DNA of 64,000 bases from Mucilaginibacter robiniae (lineage in GTDB: Bacteria; Bacteroidota; Bacteroidia; Sphingobacteriales; Sphingobacteriaceae), in contig NZ_CP051682.1 in the NCBI RefSeq assembly GCF_012849215.1, positions 124,001 through 188,000 on the forward strand, read 5' to 3'. The position numbers and the translations under genes were made by a program. Of the stretch, positions 53,594-62,862 are shown piece after piece (within the stretch, counting starts at the first letter, position 1; the number at the start of each line of letters is the position of its first letter). A model generated the notes under the pieces. It saw nothing but the letters and a program-made list of their open reading frames with translations, made no database searches and was not told the DNA's origin.

Positions 53594-54658
53594 TTAATTA
53601 ATACTTCCCAGCATCTGAATATATAAAGCAATGCCCTCTTTAATCTCATCCATATAGATGAACTCGTCAGCCATATGAGAACGAGCAGAATCACCAGGAC
53701 CAATTTTAAGGGACGGAATATCCAACAAAGCTTGGTCGGAAGTAGTTGGAGAACCATAAGAAGTTCGTCCTAAAGCTAAGCCTGCCTGTACAATAGGATG
53801 ATTTTTATCTATTGATGATGGCTTCAACCTTACTGAACGTGGTTTCACTTCACAACTTACATGCTGCCTAACAATTTCCAGCACTTCTTCATTGCGGTAA
53901 GCATCCGTTACCCGAACATCAACCGTAAAGGTGCAGGTAGCCGGCACCACATTGTGCTGTGAACCTGCATTAATGATGGTAACCGACATTTTAAGTGGCC
54001 CAAACATATCAGACTCTTTTGGAAAGCGGAAAGTCCGGAACCATTCAATATCAGCCAGCGCTTTATAGATAGCATTCTCCCCTTCTTCACGGGCAGCATG
54101 ACCGGCTTTGCCGTAAGTGGTACAATCCAGTACCATTAAGCCGCGTTCGGCAACGGCCAGTTGCATCAGCGTAGGCTCTCCTACTATGGCAAAATCAAGC
54201 ATGCCTAAATCTGGTATAATCAGCTCCAAGCCGTTTACACCAGAAATCTCTTCTTCAGCAGTGGCAGCCAGGCAAAAGTTGTATTTAAGATCACTCCTAT
54301 TATAAAAATATAAGAATACCTGTATCAGGGATACTAAACAGCCACCAGCATCATTACTCCCCAAACCATACAAACGGCCTTCTTCTTTCGTCGCTTCAAA
54401 CGGATTACAGGTATACCCGGTATTGGGTTTTACAGTATCATGATGCGAGTTGAGTAAAATGGTAGGTTTTCCAGCATCATAGTATTTATTGTAGGCCCAC
54501 ACATTGTTCAGCTTCCGGTGGGTAGATACCTGATGCGCTTGTAAAAAGTGTTCAATTATATCAGCTGTTTTATCTTCTTCTTTACTAAAAGACGGCGAAG
54601 CTATAAGTTGTTCCAGCAATTCAAGTGCTTGCTGGTATAATAGATTGGTATCAGCCAT
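53594..54658 (-). CDS. M20 family deacetylase (ArgE/DapE type)
   Basis: A 354-residue metallo-hydrolase. The M20 motifs are present: LLNSHHDTVKP (H73, D75), SNDAGG (D103) bridging the two metals, and ATAEEEISG (E135, E136), plus GEPT and the C-terminal GPGDSARSHMADEFI. In Bacteroidota such enzymes often deacetylate N-acetylornithine or N-succinylornithine in arginine synthesis, which fits with argH nearby, but the substrate is not proven. I use the ATG at 54658; a TTG four codons earlier is open. Pairs with DUF72 downstream. Confidence 0.88.
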   Translation of the reverse strand: MADTNLLYQQALELLEQLIASPSFSKEEDKTADIIEHFLQAHQVSTHRKLNNVWAYNKYYDAGKPTILLNSHHDTVKPNTGYTCNPFEATKEEGRLYGLGSNDAGGCLVSLIQVFLYFYNRSDLKYNFCLAATAEEEISGVNGLELIIPDLGMLDFAIVGEPTLMQLAVAERGLMVLDCTTYGKAGHAAREEGENAIYKALADIEWFRTFRFPKESDMFGPLKMSVTIINAGSQHNVVPATCTFTVDVRVTDAYRNEEVLEIVRQHVSCEVKPRSVRLKPSSIDKNHPIVQAGLALGRTSYGSPTTSDQALLDIPSLKIGPGDSARSHMADEFIYMDEIKEGIALYIQMLGSIN

Positions 54659-54962
54659 ACAGGTTATCAATATTCCCTTTAAATAAGCAGGTAAAAATAA
54701 AGTAATTATTTAAAAGGTTAAATTGTATAATAACTTCCTTAAAGTTATCTAATCATCTTCATTACGCATTTATGACTATGCAACGCCTCATTGTAGCAGT
54801 TATGTACAGCACTAATGTCTGGTTTGTACATAAAAAAATACATCTATTATATTATTTCGATTATCAAGAGTTCCCAATTAGCTTTTGCATGAAAAATTCC
54901 ATTATTAGTCAAATTCTGGCACACTATTGGTATAAACCTTTACAACTAAAACGAACTGACTT
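54659..54962. other. Intergenic region, no supported gene
   Basis: About 300 bp, AT-rich, between the deacetylase start and a 49-residue ORF. An open frame of 64 codons (54772-54966) overlaps the next start by ATGA, but its composition looks non-coding. I see no RNA gene or repeat. Confidence 0.5.
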
Positions 54963-55112
54963 ATGAAAACATTAGATACCAAAACCCAAATACTTTTAAA
55001 AGCTATCGATCTGGAACTTAAAGCTTTATTAAACCAGGATATTAAAAATTTCCGTACAGCTCAGTTTAAGAAAAACAGCAACAACCAAGGCATGAGCAAA
55101 CAAGCTGCCTGA
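54963..55112 (+). CDS. Small hypothetical protein (49 aa)
   Basis: A 49-residue ORF starting MKTLDTKTQILLKAIDLELK and ending GMSKQAA. It is helical and lysine-rich, without membrane segment or signal peptide. Codon use is plausible (balanced codon third positions) and a strong hairpin terminator follows at 55143, which supports expression of this gene. No family is known to me. Confidence 0.5.
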   Translation: MKTLDTKTQILLKAIDLELKALLNQDIKNFRTAQFKKNSNNQGMSKQAA

Positions 55113-55415
55113 TCTACATATATTTATCTACCCTATGAAATCAAAGGAGTTTTTATTTAGTAAAGACTCCTTTTTTATTTTATTATAGATTATTTATTCT
55201 AGATGCTCATTAATATATGTTAGCTACTTTAAGAACTAACAAGTGTTTTTTTTGCAAGGCACAGTTTACGAATGTATACAGCTATACCTTATTGCAGCCA
55301 ATTAATTTGGTAATGTATAACATCAAACATCATTTATTACCAACATTAAGAGTTAAGTATTTAGTATGGCATGTTTGTTGAACATTCTTAAATAGTAGAA
55401 ACCTTATAAAGTGCA
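55113..55415. other. Intergenic region upstream of the receiver-like gene
   Basis: About 300 bp, AT-rich, with the hairpin terminator at 55143-55178 and no coding potential that I can see. It probably contains the promoter for the gene at 55416, but no clear -7/-33 pair is found. Confidence 0.5.
55143..55178 (+). terminator. Terminator after the 49-residue ORF
   Basis: AAAGGAGT (55143-55150) pairs with ACTCCTTT (55166-55173), followed by a T-run. The loop is about 15 bases. Confidence 0.7.
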
Positions 55416-55775
55416 ATGAAAAAGAGAATTTTACTAATTGATGATGACGTTATTGGAGCAAACTTGCTATCGCAATTATTGAACTATATGGGTTATGAGG
55501 TATGTTCACTACCACGTATAGAACGCGTGTTTTATGAAATTCCTAAGTGTAAACCCGACTTGATTTTATTGCATGATATATTATCAACCATCAGCAGCAA
55601 TGTAATTGAGCGTTCCATTAATGCTATTGATGGTTCAAGTCATATTCCCGTTGTTAAATTTTCAGAAAGCGACTACTCTGGTTTTACCTCTTTGCTAGCC
55701 AGCCAGGAAAATGTAAAGCATATAACGAGCTTAGATACTTTCATTCAAAAAATTGAGCATCAGCTTGTAGCCTAG
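55416..55775 (+). CDS. Degenerate response-regulator receiver protein
   Basis: A 119-residue stand-alone receiver-like protein. The acidic pocket LIDDD (D9-D11) is intact, but the usual phospho-acceptor position in PDLILL is H53, followed by D54, and the conserved Lys (normally in an ITKP-like motif) is Ser in KHITSLDTF. The rest (HIPVVKFSE) keeps the fold. Either it no longer accepts phosphate or D54 does so in a shifted register. No output domain or kinase is adjacent; it is 26 bp from the convergent PspC gene. Confidence 0.78.
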   Translation: MKKRILLIDDDVIGANLLSQLLNYMGYEVCSLPRIERVFYEIPKCKPDLILLHDILSTISSNVIERSINAIDGSSHIPVVKFSESDYSGFTSLLASQENVKHITSLDTFIQKIEHQLVA

Positions 55776-55796
55776 ATTATAAATGCACCTCGTGTT

Positions 55797-56015
55797 TTAA
55801 TCAGTTATACTGGTACGCATACGCTTTACGTAATTACGTATATCCAATACTATACCTGCACAAAAGTAAAATATGAGCGGAAAGCCAACCGCCAGGAATG
55901 AAGAATAAATAAAAAACAGCCGTATTTTAGCAATCGAAATATCAAGGCGCTCGCCTAAATAGGTACATACTCCGAATGAGTATCTCTCAAGAAAAGTTAA
56001 CAGTCGCTGCAGCAT
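55797..56015 (-). CDS. PspC domain protein
   Basis: A 72-residue membrane protein with the PspC layout: GVCTYLGERLDISIAKIRLFFIYSSFLAVG, one transmembrane segment (about 33-57), and a basic C-terminus. PspC proteins respond to envelope stress in other bacteria; here no psp gene is nearby, so the role is open. It starts one base after the stop codon of the DUF2851 gene, and the two are co-oriented, so they are probably in one operon. Confidence 0.82.
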   Translation of the reverse strand: MLQRLLTFLERYSFGVCTYLGERLDISIAKIRLFFIYSSFLAVGFPLIFYFCAGIVLDIRNYVKRMRTSITD

Positions 56016-56016
56016 A

Positions 56017-57303
56017 TCAGGTTATGTTTAATATTTGGTTACCTACCCCACATTGCAAGCACTTCTTGAAATTACAATAGCTGTTTCTCAGCTCCAATAA
56101 GGCCTGCGATTCAAAAGCAGAGTTTATTTTTATACCTAAGTCTTCAAAGTCGTTGATGATATGGTTTTGTTCTACAGGTAAATTTTCCAGCAACTGTAAA
56201 CTCCTGTTCACGTAAGGTTGCAATTGCTGATGATGACCATAACTAAACAAAAATACTGCTAAAGTATTTAATAAAAGTAAATTAACCGATGCCTGCCCCA
56301 TATTTTTTGGTGATGGCTTGGCTTCTTTATCAAACCTGTAATGATTTTCCCAATACTCGTTAACATGGGTTACGGTGAAAAGCTTTCTTAACGCTGTAAC
56401 ATCATCAGTTTCCAACACTTTAGATAACAAGTGATTGGATTGCATTATTAAAGCAGCAAATTGGGCTAAGCGTATAGTCGGAAAGTTTTGAGGCCGCAAG
56501 CGCATAAACTTCCATAAATGTTTTTCAATAGGTACTAAACCGTACTTCTTCTGCAAAAACAGGTATTCTGCCTTGAGTATATTTGGATACGTGTCTGTAA
56601 ACTCATCTGCTAAAAACCCTGCTTGGCCAAATATCAACGCCTCAATCTGTAACGAACTGTTTTTATGTTTACCTAGTAAGTTCTGGGGTAATGCTTTAGC
56701 CAACAACTCAAAAGGCAAAGCATTCACCTTGAAACCGAAGCTAATAGCCAGCTGCTGGTAGAAAGTTTCTTCCCAATTGCCACGATTGTATTGCAAAGCT
56801 TGTATAATGGCGAGTGATTTTTTTTGAAGACGCTCAACCAATACCCGGGTAAGCCAATTGTGCAGAGTTATACTTTTGATATTTTTAATACTACCCTCAC
56901 AAGGAATAACCTGCTGGTTACCATAAACCAGTTGATGATACCTGGCATATAAATCACCAGAGATTCGATTTTTTAAAATCAAAGTAGCTACTTTCTGACC
57001 CGATGGCTGATGTAGAGGTTCATCATCATGATAAACAACATGCAGTATCACATTATGATAAGCGGCATCATCCTGATGCTTATGCTTACGCCAGTCTGAT
57101 GATGATACATGGATTTCTACATTACCAGCCCATGTTGTTTCACCTATCCGGATACGAGCATTATGAAAATCAGGTCCGGAATCGTGGTTATGCAAACCTG
57201 CCGATAGAATCTGCAATTCTTCACCACTAGTAGTTTGCAAGCTATCATGATTAAACAGCTTAAACTTCCATATATAGTGCAAAAAATTTTCGGTGAAAAG
57301 CAT
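56017..57303 (-). CDS. DUF2851 family protein
   Basis: A 428-residue cytoplasmic protein. The N-terminal half (NFLHYIWKFKLFNHDSLQTTSGEELQIL, then SGPDFHNARIRIGETTWAGNVEIHVSSSDW) is the DUF2851 hallmark of Bacteroidota; the C-terminal half is helical. Two CxxC-like pairs near the end (YCNFKKCLQCGVG) may bind metal. Function unknown. It precedes pspC in the same operon with only one base between the stop and the next start. Confidence 0.85.
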   Translation of the reverse strand: MLFTENFLHYIWKFKLFNHDSLQTTSGEELQILSAGLHNHDSGPDFHNARIRIGETTWAGNVEIHVSSSDWRKHKHQDDAAYHNVILHVVYHDDEPLHQPSGQKVATLILKNRISGDLYARYHQLVYGNQQVIPCEGSIKNIKSITLHNWLTRVLVERLQKKSLAIIQALQYNRGNWEETFYQQLAISFGFKVNALPFELLAKALPQNLLGKHKNSSLQIEALIFGQAGFLADEFTDTYPNILKAEYLFLQKKYGLVPIEKHLWKFMRLRPQNFPTIRLAQFAALIMQSNHLLSKVLETDDVTALRKLFTVTHVNEYWENHYRFDKEAKPSPKNMGQASVNLLLLNTLAVFLFSYGHHQQLQPYVNRSLQLLENLPVEQNHIINDFEDLGIKINSAFESQALLELRNSYCNFKKCLQCGVGNQILNIT

Positions 57304-57569
57304 GATGTTAAGATAAGGAAAATTAACTTTTAAGTAGTATTTATTTCTTATGTAATAAGCTCTCTGGATTTATTTGATAACTAAATTCTTGTATTAACCA
57401 GATATTAAATATTTAATCAATAATTCATAAATGTGAAATTAATGTCATTAATGCAAAAATACACCTATATGTTGCAAGCTACATGATATGAATTTGACGT
57501 ATGGATAATAATAAATGCTGATTTTTGTCTGTTTAAAATCAACCTGCGAAATACTGTTATTACATTGAC

Positions 57570-58718
57570 ATGCCACTACAAGAACTTAAACGATTGCAAG
57601 CGGTAAACCGTTTCTTAAAATTAGAAACATCTAGGCAAGAAGAGCTAGATAACATTGTTAAACTAGCTGCTGAAATCTGCCAGACCCCAATTGCATTAAT
57701 TACTATACTTGATGAAAGCTATACTTATGTTAAACATAGCACAGGCACGAAAGTAGAACTTATACCCCGTGAACAAACTTTTTGCAACCATGTACTTCCG
57801 GCAAAACAAACATTAGAAGTACCTGATACTTTAGTAGATGGGCGTTTTGTTAATCTTCCATTAGTAACAGGTGATTCTAAAATACGGTTTTATGCCGGAA
57901 CCCCCTTAAGTACGCATGATGGACATAACATAGGTACTTTATGTGTGCTTGACCAAGAACCCAGGCAACTTACGGACCAACAAAAATTGATGCTTGAAAT
58001 ACTTTCACGTCAGATCATCCATATTCTGGAATTTGAATTCAGTGTAAATATTCTGAAAGCCCAATATGTTGAAGCACGCAATTCAGAAAATAAATTGCGT
58101 TCATTTTTTGAAAGTTCAGAATCAATACATCTATTAATTGGGCCAGAAATGGAAGTTCTGGCGCATAACAAATCGTTTTACGACTTTGTAAATAAGATGT
58201 ATGGCGTGAAAATTCAGATTGGGATGAAAGCTATAGATTATGTTCATCATCTATATGTTTACGATTTTATTAAAAATTTTAATCTGGCTTTAATTGGAAC
58301 ACCTATAAAGCATGAAAGATTGCTGGATTACGGTGTAGCTGGATCAATTTGGTGCCATATTACCTATAACCCCGCTTATGACCGGGAAGGTAACATTATT
58401 GGTATTTCGTTTAATGTATCTAACATTAACGAACGCAAACATCATGAACAAAAAATATTACAGCAAAACCAGGCGCTGCGTAAAATAGCTTACTTTCAGT
58501 CACATGGATTACGCAAGCCTGTTGCTTCCATTTTGGGATTGATGAACATTGTTAAAATGGATGGCTACGGACATAATGAAGAATCATTAACCATGATGGA
58601 AGCAGCCACTATGGAGCTGGACGATATGATTCATAAAATAGTAAGCAGCACACACCTACTAGATGATGAAATAACCATAAACAACGACTTCACTTATCCT
58701 GAAATGCCAGTTGCCTGA
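57570..58718 (+). CDS. GAF-PAS-DHp signalling protein without ATPase domain, paralogue
   Basis: A 382-residue paralogue of the gene at 45353. GAF domain at about 20-150 with the intact pattern PREQTFCNHVLP, PAS at about 185-290 (GNIIGISFNVSNINERKH), then the DHp helix with SHGLRKPVASILGL, H312 at exactly the same residue number as in the paralogue. The H-box glutamate found in the paralogue (SHELRKP) is Gly here. No ATPase domain follows. It stands alone, with an MHS transporter 57 bp downstream. Confidence 0.85.
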   Translation: MPLQELKRLQAVNRFLKLETSRQEELDNIVKLAAEICQTPIALITILDESYTYVKHSTGTKVELIPREQTFCNHVLPAKQTLEVPDTLVDGRFVNLPLVTGDSKIRFYAGTPLSTHDGHNIGTLCVLDQEPRQLTDQQKLMLEILSRQIIHILEFEFSVNILKAQYVEARNSENKLRSFFESSESIHLLIGPEMEVLAHNKSFYDFVNKMYGVKIQIGMKAIDYVHHLYVYDFIKNFNLALIGTPIKHERLLDYGVAGSIWCHITYNPAYDREGNIIGISFNVSNINERKHHEQKILQQNQALRKIAYFQSHGLRKPVASILGLMNIVKMDGYGHNEESLTMMEAATMELDDMIHKIVSSTHLLDDEITINNDFTYPEMPVA

Positions 58719-58774
58719 TTAGTATACAAGCTTTGCACCTTATATTTGCTTACTTAGTTGCAAAGCTTGTACAA

Positions 58775-60073
58775 ATGCAAAATCTGGAAAATACACCTGC
58801 ACTTACCACAGCACAACGCATCAAATCTATTATCGGTGGTTCGTTGGGTAATTTAGTAGAGTGGTATGATTGGTATATTTACTCTTCATTTACGTTGTAT
58901 TTTGCCGGAAGCTTTTTCCCTTCGCAAAATGCAACTGCACAACTACTGAACAGTGCAGGCGTTTTTGCTTTAGGTTTTTTAATGCGACCTATTGGAGGTT
59001 GGGTAATGGGTACCTTTGCCGATAAACACGGGCGCAAAAAAGCATTAACCTTATCAGTACTGCTCATGAGCCTAGGTTCGCTCATGATTACAGTTGTACC
59101 CACCTACCAGCAAATAGGTATTGCCGCACCTATTGTTTTAGTATTAGCCCGTGTAATACAAGGTTTAAGCGTAGGTGGTGAATACGGAACCAGCGCCACT
59201 TACCTGAGCGAAATGGCTGCCAAACGGCACCGGGGCTTTTATTCCAGCTTTCAATATGTTACTCTAATTATGGGTCAACTCCTCGCATTGAGCGTATTGG
59301 TTTTGCTGCAACGGGTATTTTTATCAGAACAGCAATTGCACAGTTGGGGCTGGCGTATTCCTTTTGCAGTTGGAGCTATACTAGCCATAACTGTAATGTA
59401 CCTGCGCCGTAGCTTACATGAATCGGTAGCTATAACATCTACAAAAACCAGCTCAGCTCAAAAAGGCACATTAGCGGGGTTACTGCAACACCCTAAAGCT
59501 GTACTTACAGTAATTGGTTTAACTGTTGGTGGTACAGTAGCTTTTTATACTTATACTACATACATGCAGAAGTTTTTGGTAGATACAGCCGGGTTTTCCA
59601 AAGCTGAGGCTACACTAATTTCCACCTTAACTACTATTGTGTTCATGTTGATGCAACCTCTATTTGGTGCTGTTTCTGATCGTATAGGCCGTCGGCCTTT
59701 GCTTATTGCCTTTGGGTTATTAGGTACGCTTAGTACCGTTCCCATCATGACCAGCCTAAGCCATACAACCAGCTTTTGGCCGGCTTTGGGGCTTATATTG
59801 ATAGCCTTACTTATTGTGAGCGGATATACTTCTATTAATGCCGTAGTAAAAGCCGAATTATTCCCGGCTGAAATACGTGCGTTGGGCGTTGGCTTACCAT
59901 ATGCCATTGCCGTATCTGTGTTTGGCGGCACAGCCGAATACATTGCACTAGACTTTAAACAAGCCGGACATGCCAGCTATTTTTATTGGTATGTTACTGC
60001 TTGTATTGCCGTTTCATTAGTCATCTATGTATTTATGAACGACACCCATAAACACTCTAAAATTGAAGATTAA
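58775..60073 (+). CDS. MFS transporter, metabolite:H+ symporter (KgtP-like)
   Basis: A 432-residue inner-membrane symporter with about 12 transmembrane helices. The MHS family motifs are visible: GGSLGNLVEWYDWYIYSSF near the start, RPIGGWVMGTFADKHGRKKAL with the MFS loop GXXXDRXGRR type, GGEYGTSATYLSEMA and RIGRRPLLI. It most resembles alpha-ketoglutarate permeases; proline/betaine or citrate are alternatives. I take the ATG at 58775 (the frame is open to a TTG 42 bp upstream). It is 57 bp from the signalling gene and 58 bp from the antiporter. Confidence 0.9.
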   Translation: MQNLENTPALTTAQRIKSIIGGSLGNLVEWYDWYIYSSFTLYFAGSFFPSQNATAQLLNSAGVFALGFLMRPIGGWVMGTFADKHGRKKALTLSVLLMSLGSLMITVVPTYQQIGIAAPIVLVLARVIQGLSVGGEYGTSATYLSEMAAKRHRGFYSSFQYVTLIMGQLLALSVLVLLQRVFLSEQQLHSWGWRIPFAVGAILAITVMYLRRSLHESVAITSTKTSSAQKGTLAGLLQHPKAVLTVIGLTVGGTVAFYTYTTYMQKFLVDTAGFSKAEATLISTLTTIVFMLMQPLFGAVSDRIGRRPLLIAFGLLGTLSTVPIMTSLSHTTSFWPALGLILIALLIVSGYTSINAVVKAELFPAEIRALGVGLPYAIAVSVFGGTAEYIALDFKQAGHASYFYWYVTACIAVSLVIYVFMNDTHKHSKIED

Positions 60074-60131
60074 CTAAAGTAATATCTTTAATCAACATCT
60101 AACCAAATAACAGTTAATCCCTTATTCACAT

Positions 60132-61376
60132 ATGCATTCCAGTTTTTTGGACCACATTGACAACCAATTTCATTTACCCTTATCTAATCCGGTACTTATT
60201 TTTTCGCTTATACTTTTTATTATACTATTATCTCCCCTGCTGCTTAAAAAGTTGAGAATACCCGGGGTAATTGGTTACATTGTAGCTGGTATTATTATAA
60301 GTCCGCATGGGTTTAACATCTTGCAAAAAAATGCGGCTGTCGAATTATTCTCGACTATCGGCCTATTATACATCATGTTTATTGCCGGTATAGAGCTGGA
60401 CCTAAAAGATTTTAAAACTAAAAAGCATAAAAGCCTCACCTTTGGCTTATTCACCTTTGCCATCCCTATTTTGTTAGGCTTTCCGGTTTGTTATTATGTA
60501 TTGCACTACCCTATGGTTACTTCCATACTTACATCCAGTATGTTTGCTACCCATACGCTGGTTGCCTATCCAATTGTAAGTCGCTATGGTATTGCTAAAA
60601 ATGAAGCTATAGCTGTAACTGTTGGCGGTACTATATTGACAGATACGGCCGTGCTCATTATACTGGCTGTTGTTATGGGATCAGTTAAAGGCGGTTTAAC
60701 ATTTTCATTCTGGATACAGCTTATTGTATCCTTGCTCATTTTCTCGTTAATCCAATTTATTTTACTACCTAAGATAGCGCAATGGTTCTTCAACCGCATA
60801 GAAAACCAAACTACCTCTCATTATATATTTGTGTTACTTATGGTGTTTGTTTCGGCATTTTTAGCACAATTAGCAGGTATTGAGCCAATTATTGGTGCTT
60901 TTATGGCTGGCTTAGCACTTAACCGGTTAGTATCACGTTCAGTTAAATTAACCAAGCAAATTGAGTTTGTGGGCAATGCTATATTTATCCCCTTTTTTCT
61001 GATTAGTGTAGGTATGCTGGTTGATTTGCATGTATTGTTCAATGGTACTCATGCCTTGCTCATTGCTGGTTGTTTAACTATAGTAGCATTATTAGGCAAA
61101 TGGCTAAGTGCTTGCTTTACAAAATATATTTTTAAATACACCCGTGCTCAACAACAACTTATATTTGGATTGAGTAGCTCGCATGCAGCCGCTACCATGG
61201 CAATAATACTAGTGGGCTTTCAAGCTGGCATTATTGACGAAAATATATTAAACGGAACCATTATATTAATCATGATTACCTGTGTGGCAGCTTCGTTAGC
61301 TACAGAGAAAGCTGCTATTAAAATCAAAAAAGCAGAAAAAGAACCCGAAGAGATCCGCCTTAAGTATTTAGTGTAA
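60132..61376 (+). CDS. Cation/proton antiporter, CPA2 (KefB) family
   Basis: A 414-residue membrane protein with about 12 helices, of the Na+/H+ exchanger fold. IPGVIGYIVAGIIISPHGFN near residues 38-57 and the ATHTLVAYPIV segment with the conserved Thr/His of CPA2 proteins support it. There is no C-terminal TrkA-N nucleotide-binding domain, so it is the short form. Exchanges K+ or Na+ for protons. It is downstream of the MFS gene and 17 bp upstream of an aldo/keto reductase gene, in the same direction, likely an operon. Confidence 0.88.
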   Translation: MHSSFLDHIDNQFHLPLSNPVLIFSLILFIILLSPLLLKKLRIPGVIGYIVAGIIISPHGFNILQKNAAVELFSTIGLLYIMFIAGIELDLKDFKTKKHKSLTFGLFTFAIPILLGFPVCYYVLHYPMVTSILTSSMFATHTLVAYPIVSRYGIAKNEAIAVTVGGTILTDTAVLIILAVVMGSVKGGLTFSFWIQLIVSLLIFSLIQFILLPKIAQWFFNRIENQTTSHYIFVLLMVFVSAFLAQLAGIEPIIGAFMAGLALNRLVSRSVKLTKQIEFVGNAIFIPFFLISVGMLVDLHVLFNGTHALLIAGCLTIVALLGKWLSACFTKYIFKYTRAQQQLIFGLSSSHAAATMAIILVGFQAGIIDENILNGTIILIMITCVAASLATEKAAIKIKKAEKEPEEIRLKYLV

Positions 61377-61393
61377 CACAAACATCATTTCAT

Positions 61394-62293
61394 ATGTCAT
61401 CATCTGCCAAAACCCTGCCTTTAGAAATTACTATAGGCCAAAACACACAAAATCCATTAACCGTGTACCGGTTAGGATATGGCACTATGCGCCTCACCGG
61501 ACCGGGCATATGGGGCGAGCCAGCCAACCGCGAAGAAGCTTTGCAAATACTTAAAAATGCAGTGCAAGTAGCCGGTGTAAACTTTATTGATACCGCCGAC
61601 TATTATGGAGAGGATGTAACCAACCGCCTGATAGCCGAGGCTTTGTACCCTTACCCTAAAAATTTAATTATTTGCACTAAAGTAGGTGCTACCCGTAAAC
61701 CCGATAAAAGCTGGGTAGCCTTTAACCGCCCCGAACAATTACGTACCAGTATTGACAATAATTTGCGCACGCTGAAGCAAGAACAAATTTCGCTAGTACA
61801 CTTCAGGGTAATGTTAGATAGCGATGTGCCTTTTGAGGAATCAATAGAAGCTATGTTTGAACTGCAGAAAGAAGGTAAAATTTTGCATGTGGGCCTAAGT
61901 AATGTAACCCGCGATCAATTGGAACTAGGCTTAACCAAAGGTCATATTGCTACGGTTGAAAACATGTACAGCTACCACCAGCGCACTACTTTGGTAATAC
62001 ACCATAACGAAAACCGGGGTGGTGAGGAAGTATTGGATTTGTGTGAAAAAAATCAGATTCCGCTTATTCCTTATTTCTCTTTAGTTACTTCTCTACCTAC
62101 ACAAAATGATAAAATAGGAATGATAGCGCAGAAGTATCAGGTAAGCAAAGCACAGATTAATCTAGCTTGGCTGCTACATAAATCACGTTGGATATTACCA
62201 ATTCCGGGCACTTCATCGCTGGCTCACCTGGATGAAAACTTACAGGCTGCCAACATTCAGCTAACGGCAGAAGACATGGCCTACTTAGGTTAA
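61394..62293 (+). CDS. Aldo/keto reductase
   Basis: A 299-residue reductase of the AKR superfamily. The tetrad is D66 and Y71 in IDTADYYGED, K96 in ICTKVG and H136 in SLVHFRV. It is the second AKR in the window and is from a different branch to the one at 35468. Close to the antiporter (17 bp) and followed by a strong terminator. The reduced substrate is unknown. Confidence 0.9.
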   Translation: MSSSAKTLPLEITIGQNTQNPLTVYRLGYGTMRLTGPGIWGEPANREEALQILKNAVQVAGVNFIDTADYYGEDVTNRLIAEALYPYPKNLIICTKVGATRKPDKSWVAFNRPEQLRTSIDNNLRTLKQEQISLVHFRVMLDSDVPFEESIEAMFELQKEGKILHVGLSNVTRDQLELGLTKGHIATVENMYSYHQRTTLVIHHNENRGGEEVLDLCEKNQIPLIPYFSLVTSLPTQNDKIGMIAQKYQVSKAQINLAWLLHKSRWILPIPGTSSLAHLDENLQAANIQLTAEDMAYLG

Positions 62294-62336
62294 AAACAAT
62301 GCAGACTAACTTCAAAGAATTAGTCTGCATTGTTTT
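62293..62336 (+). terminator. Terminator after the aldo/keto reductase gene
   Basis: AAAACAATGCAGACTAA (62293-62309) pairs with TTAGTCTGCATTGTTTT (62320-62336), a perfect 17-bp stem, beginning inside the stop codon and with T-runs in the stem. Confidence 0.88.
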
Positions 62337-62369
62337 ATATTTATTATACTGCGCTTAAACTACTTGTAT

Positions 62370-62792
62370 ATGAACACCAGTAAGTTACCTAAAAAGATTA
62401 TGCTTAGGCAGCATGAGATTACCGCTGATTTTATGAAGATAATAGATCAGCATCTGGATGATGTATTAGCTAACCGAGTTACCGAAATGTTCGAGATCAA
62501 GGATATTGCCGATACTATACACATTCACCCTACTCATTTAAGTAATACTATTAAACTTGTTACCGGCTGCTCGCCCTGTTCATTTTATGAAGAAAAGATT
62601 ATGAACATTGCACGGCAGCAGCTTAAAGAAACTAACAAGCCTGTTGCTGCAATAGCCGGGCAGCTTACTTTTGATCCTTCTAATTTTGTTAAATTTTTTA
62701 AACGTTTTGAAGGCACTTCGCCTAAACAATACCGAGAAAAAGAACAAGCAACTCAATCAGAAACAGAAAAATCTGAAATGATCACCATTTGA
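62370..62792 (+). CDS. AraC-family transcriptional regulator (DNA-binding domain only)
   Basis: A 140-residue protein that is essentially the AraC HTH domain: FEIKDIADTIHIHPTHLSNTIKLVTGCSP, then KPVAAIAGQLTFDPSNFVKFFKRFEGTSPKQYREKE. An N-terminal segment of about 40 residues (KLPKKIMLRQHEITADFMKIIDQHLDDVL) replaces the usual ligand-binding cupin. I use the ATG at 62370; a TTG two codons upstream is open. It lies between the AKR and SDR genes and probably regulates one or both. Confidence 0.88.
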   Translation: MNTSKLPKKIMLRQHEITADFMKIIDQHLDDVLANRVTEMFEIKDIADTIHIHPTHLSNTIKLVTGCSPCSFYEEKIMNIARQQLKETNKPVAAIAGQLTFDPSNFVKFFKRFEGTSPKQYREKEQATQSETEKSEMITI

Positions 62793-62862
62793 ACTGAAAC
62801 TATCACCATAATTATGTAGGTAGCTTAACGCAACTTTGTACTACATCATTCAACAAAATAAT

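Noticed and set aside
54772..54966. A 64-codon plus-strand ORF
   Set aside because: AT-rich, irregular composition, no hydrophobic or structural pattern typical of a gene; kept only as a low-interest observation.
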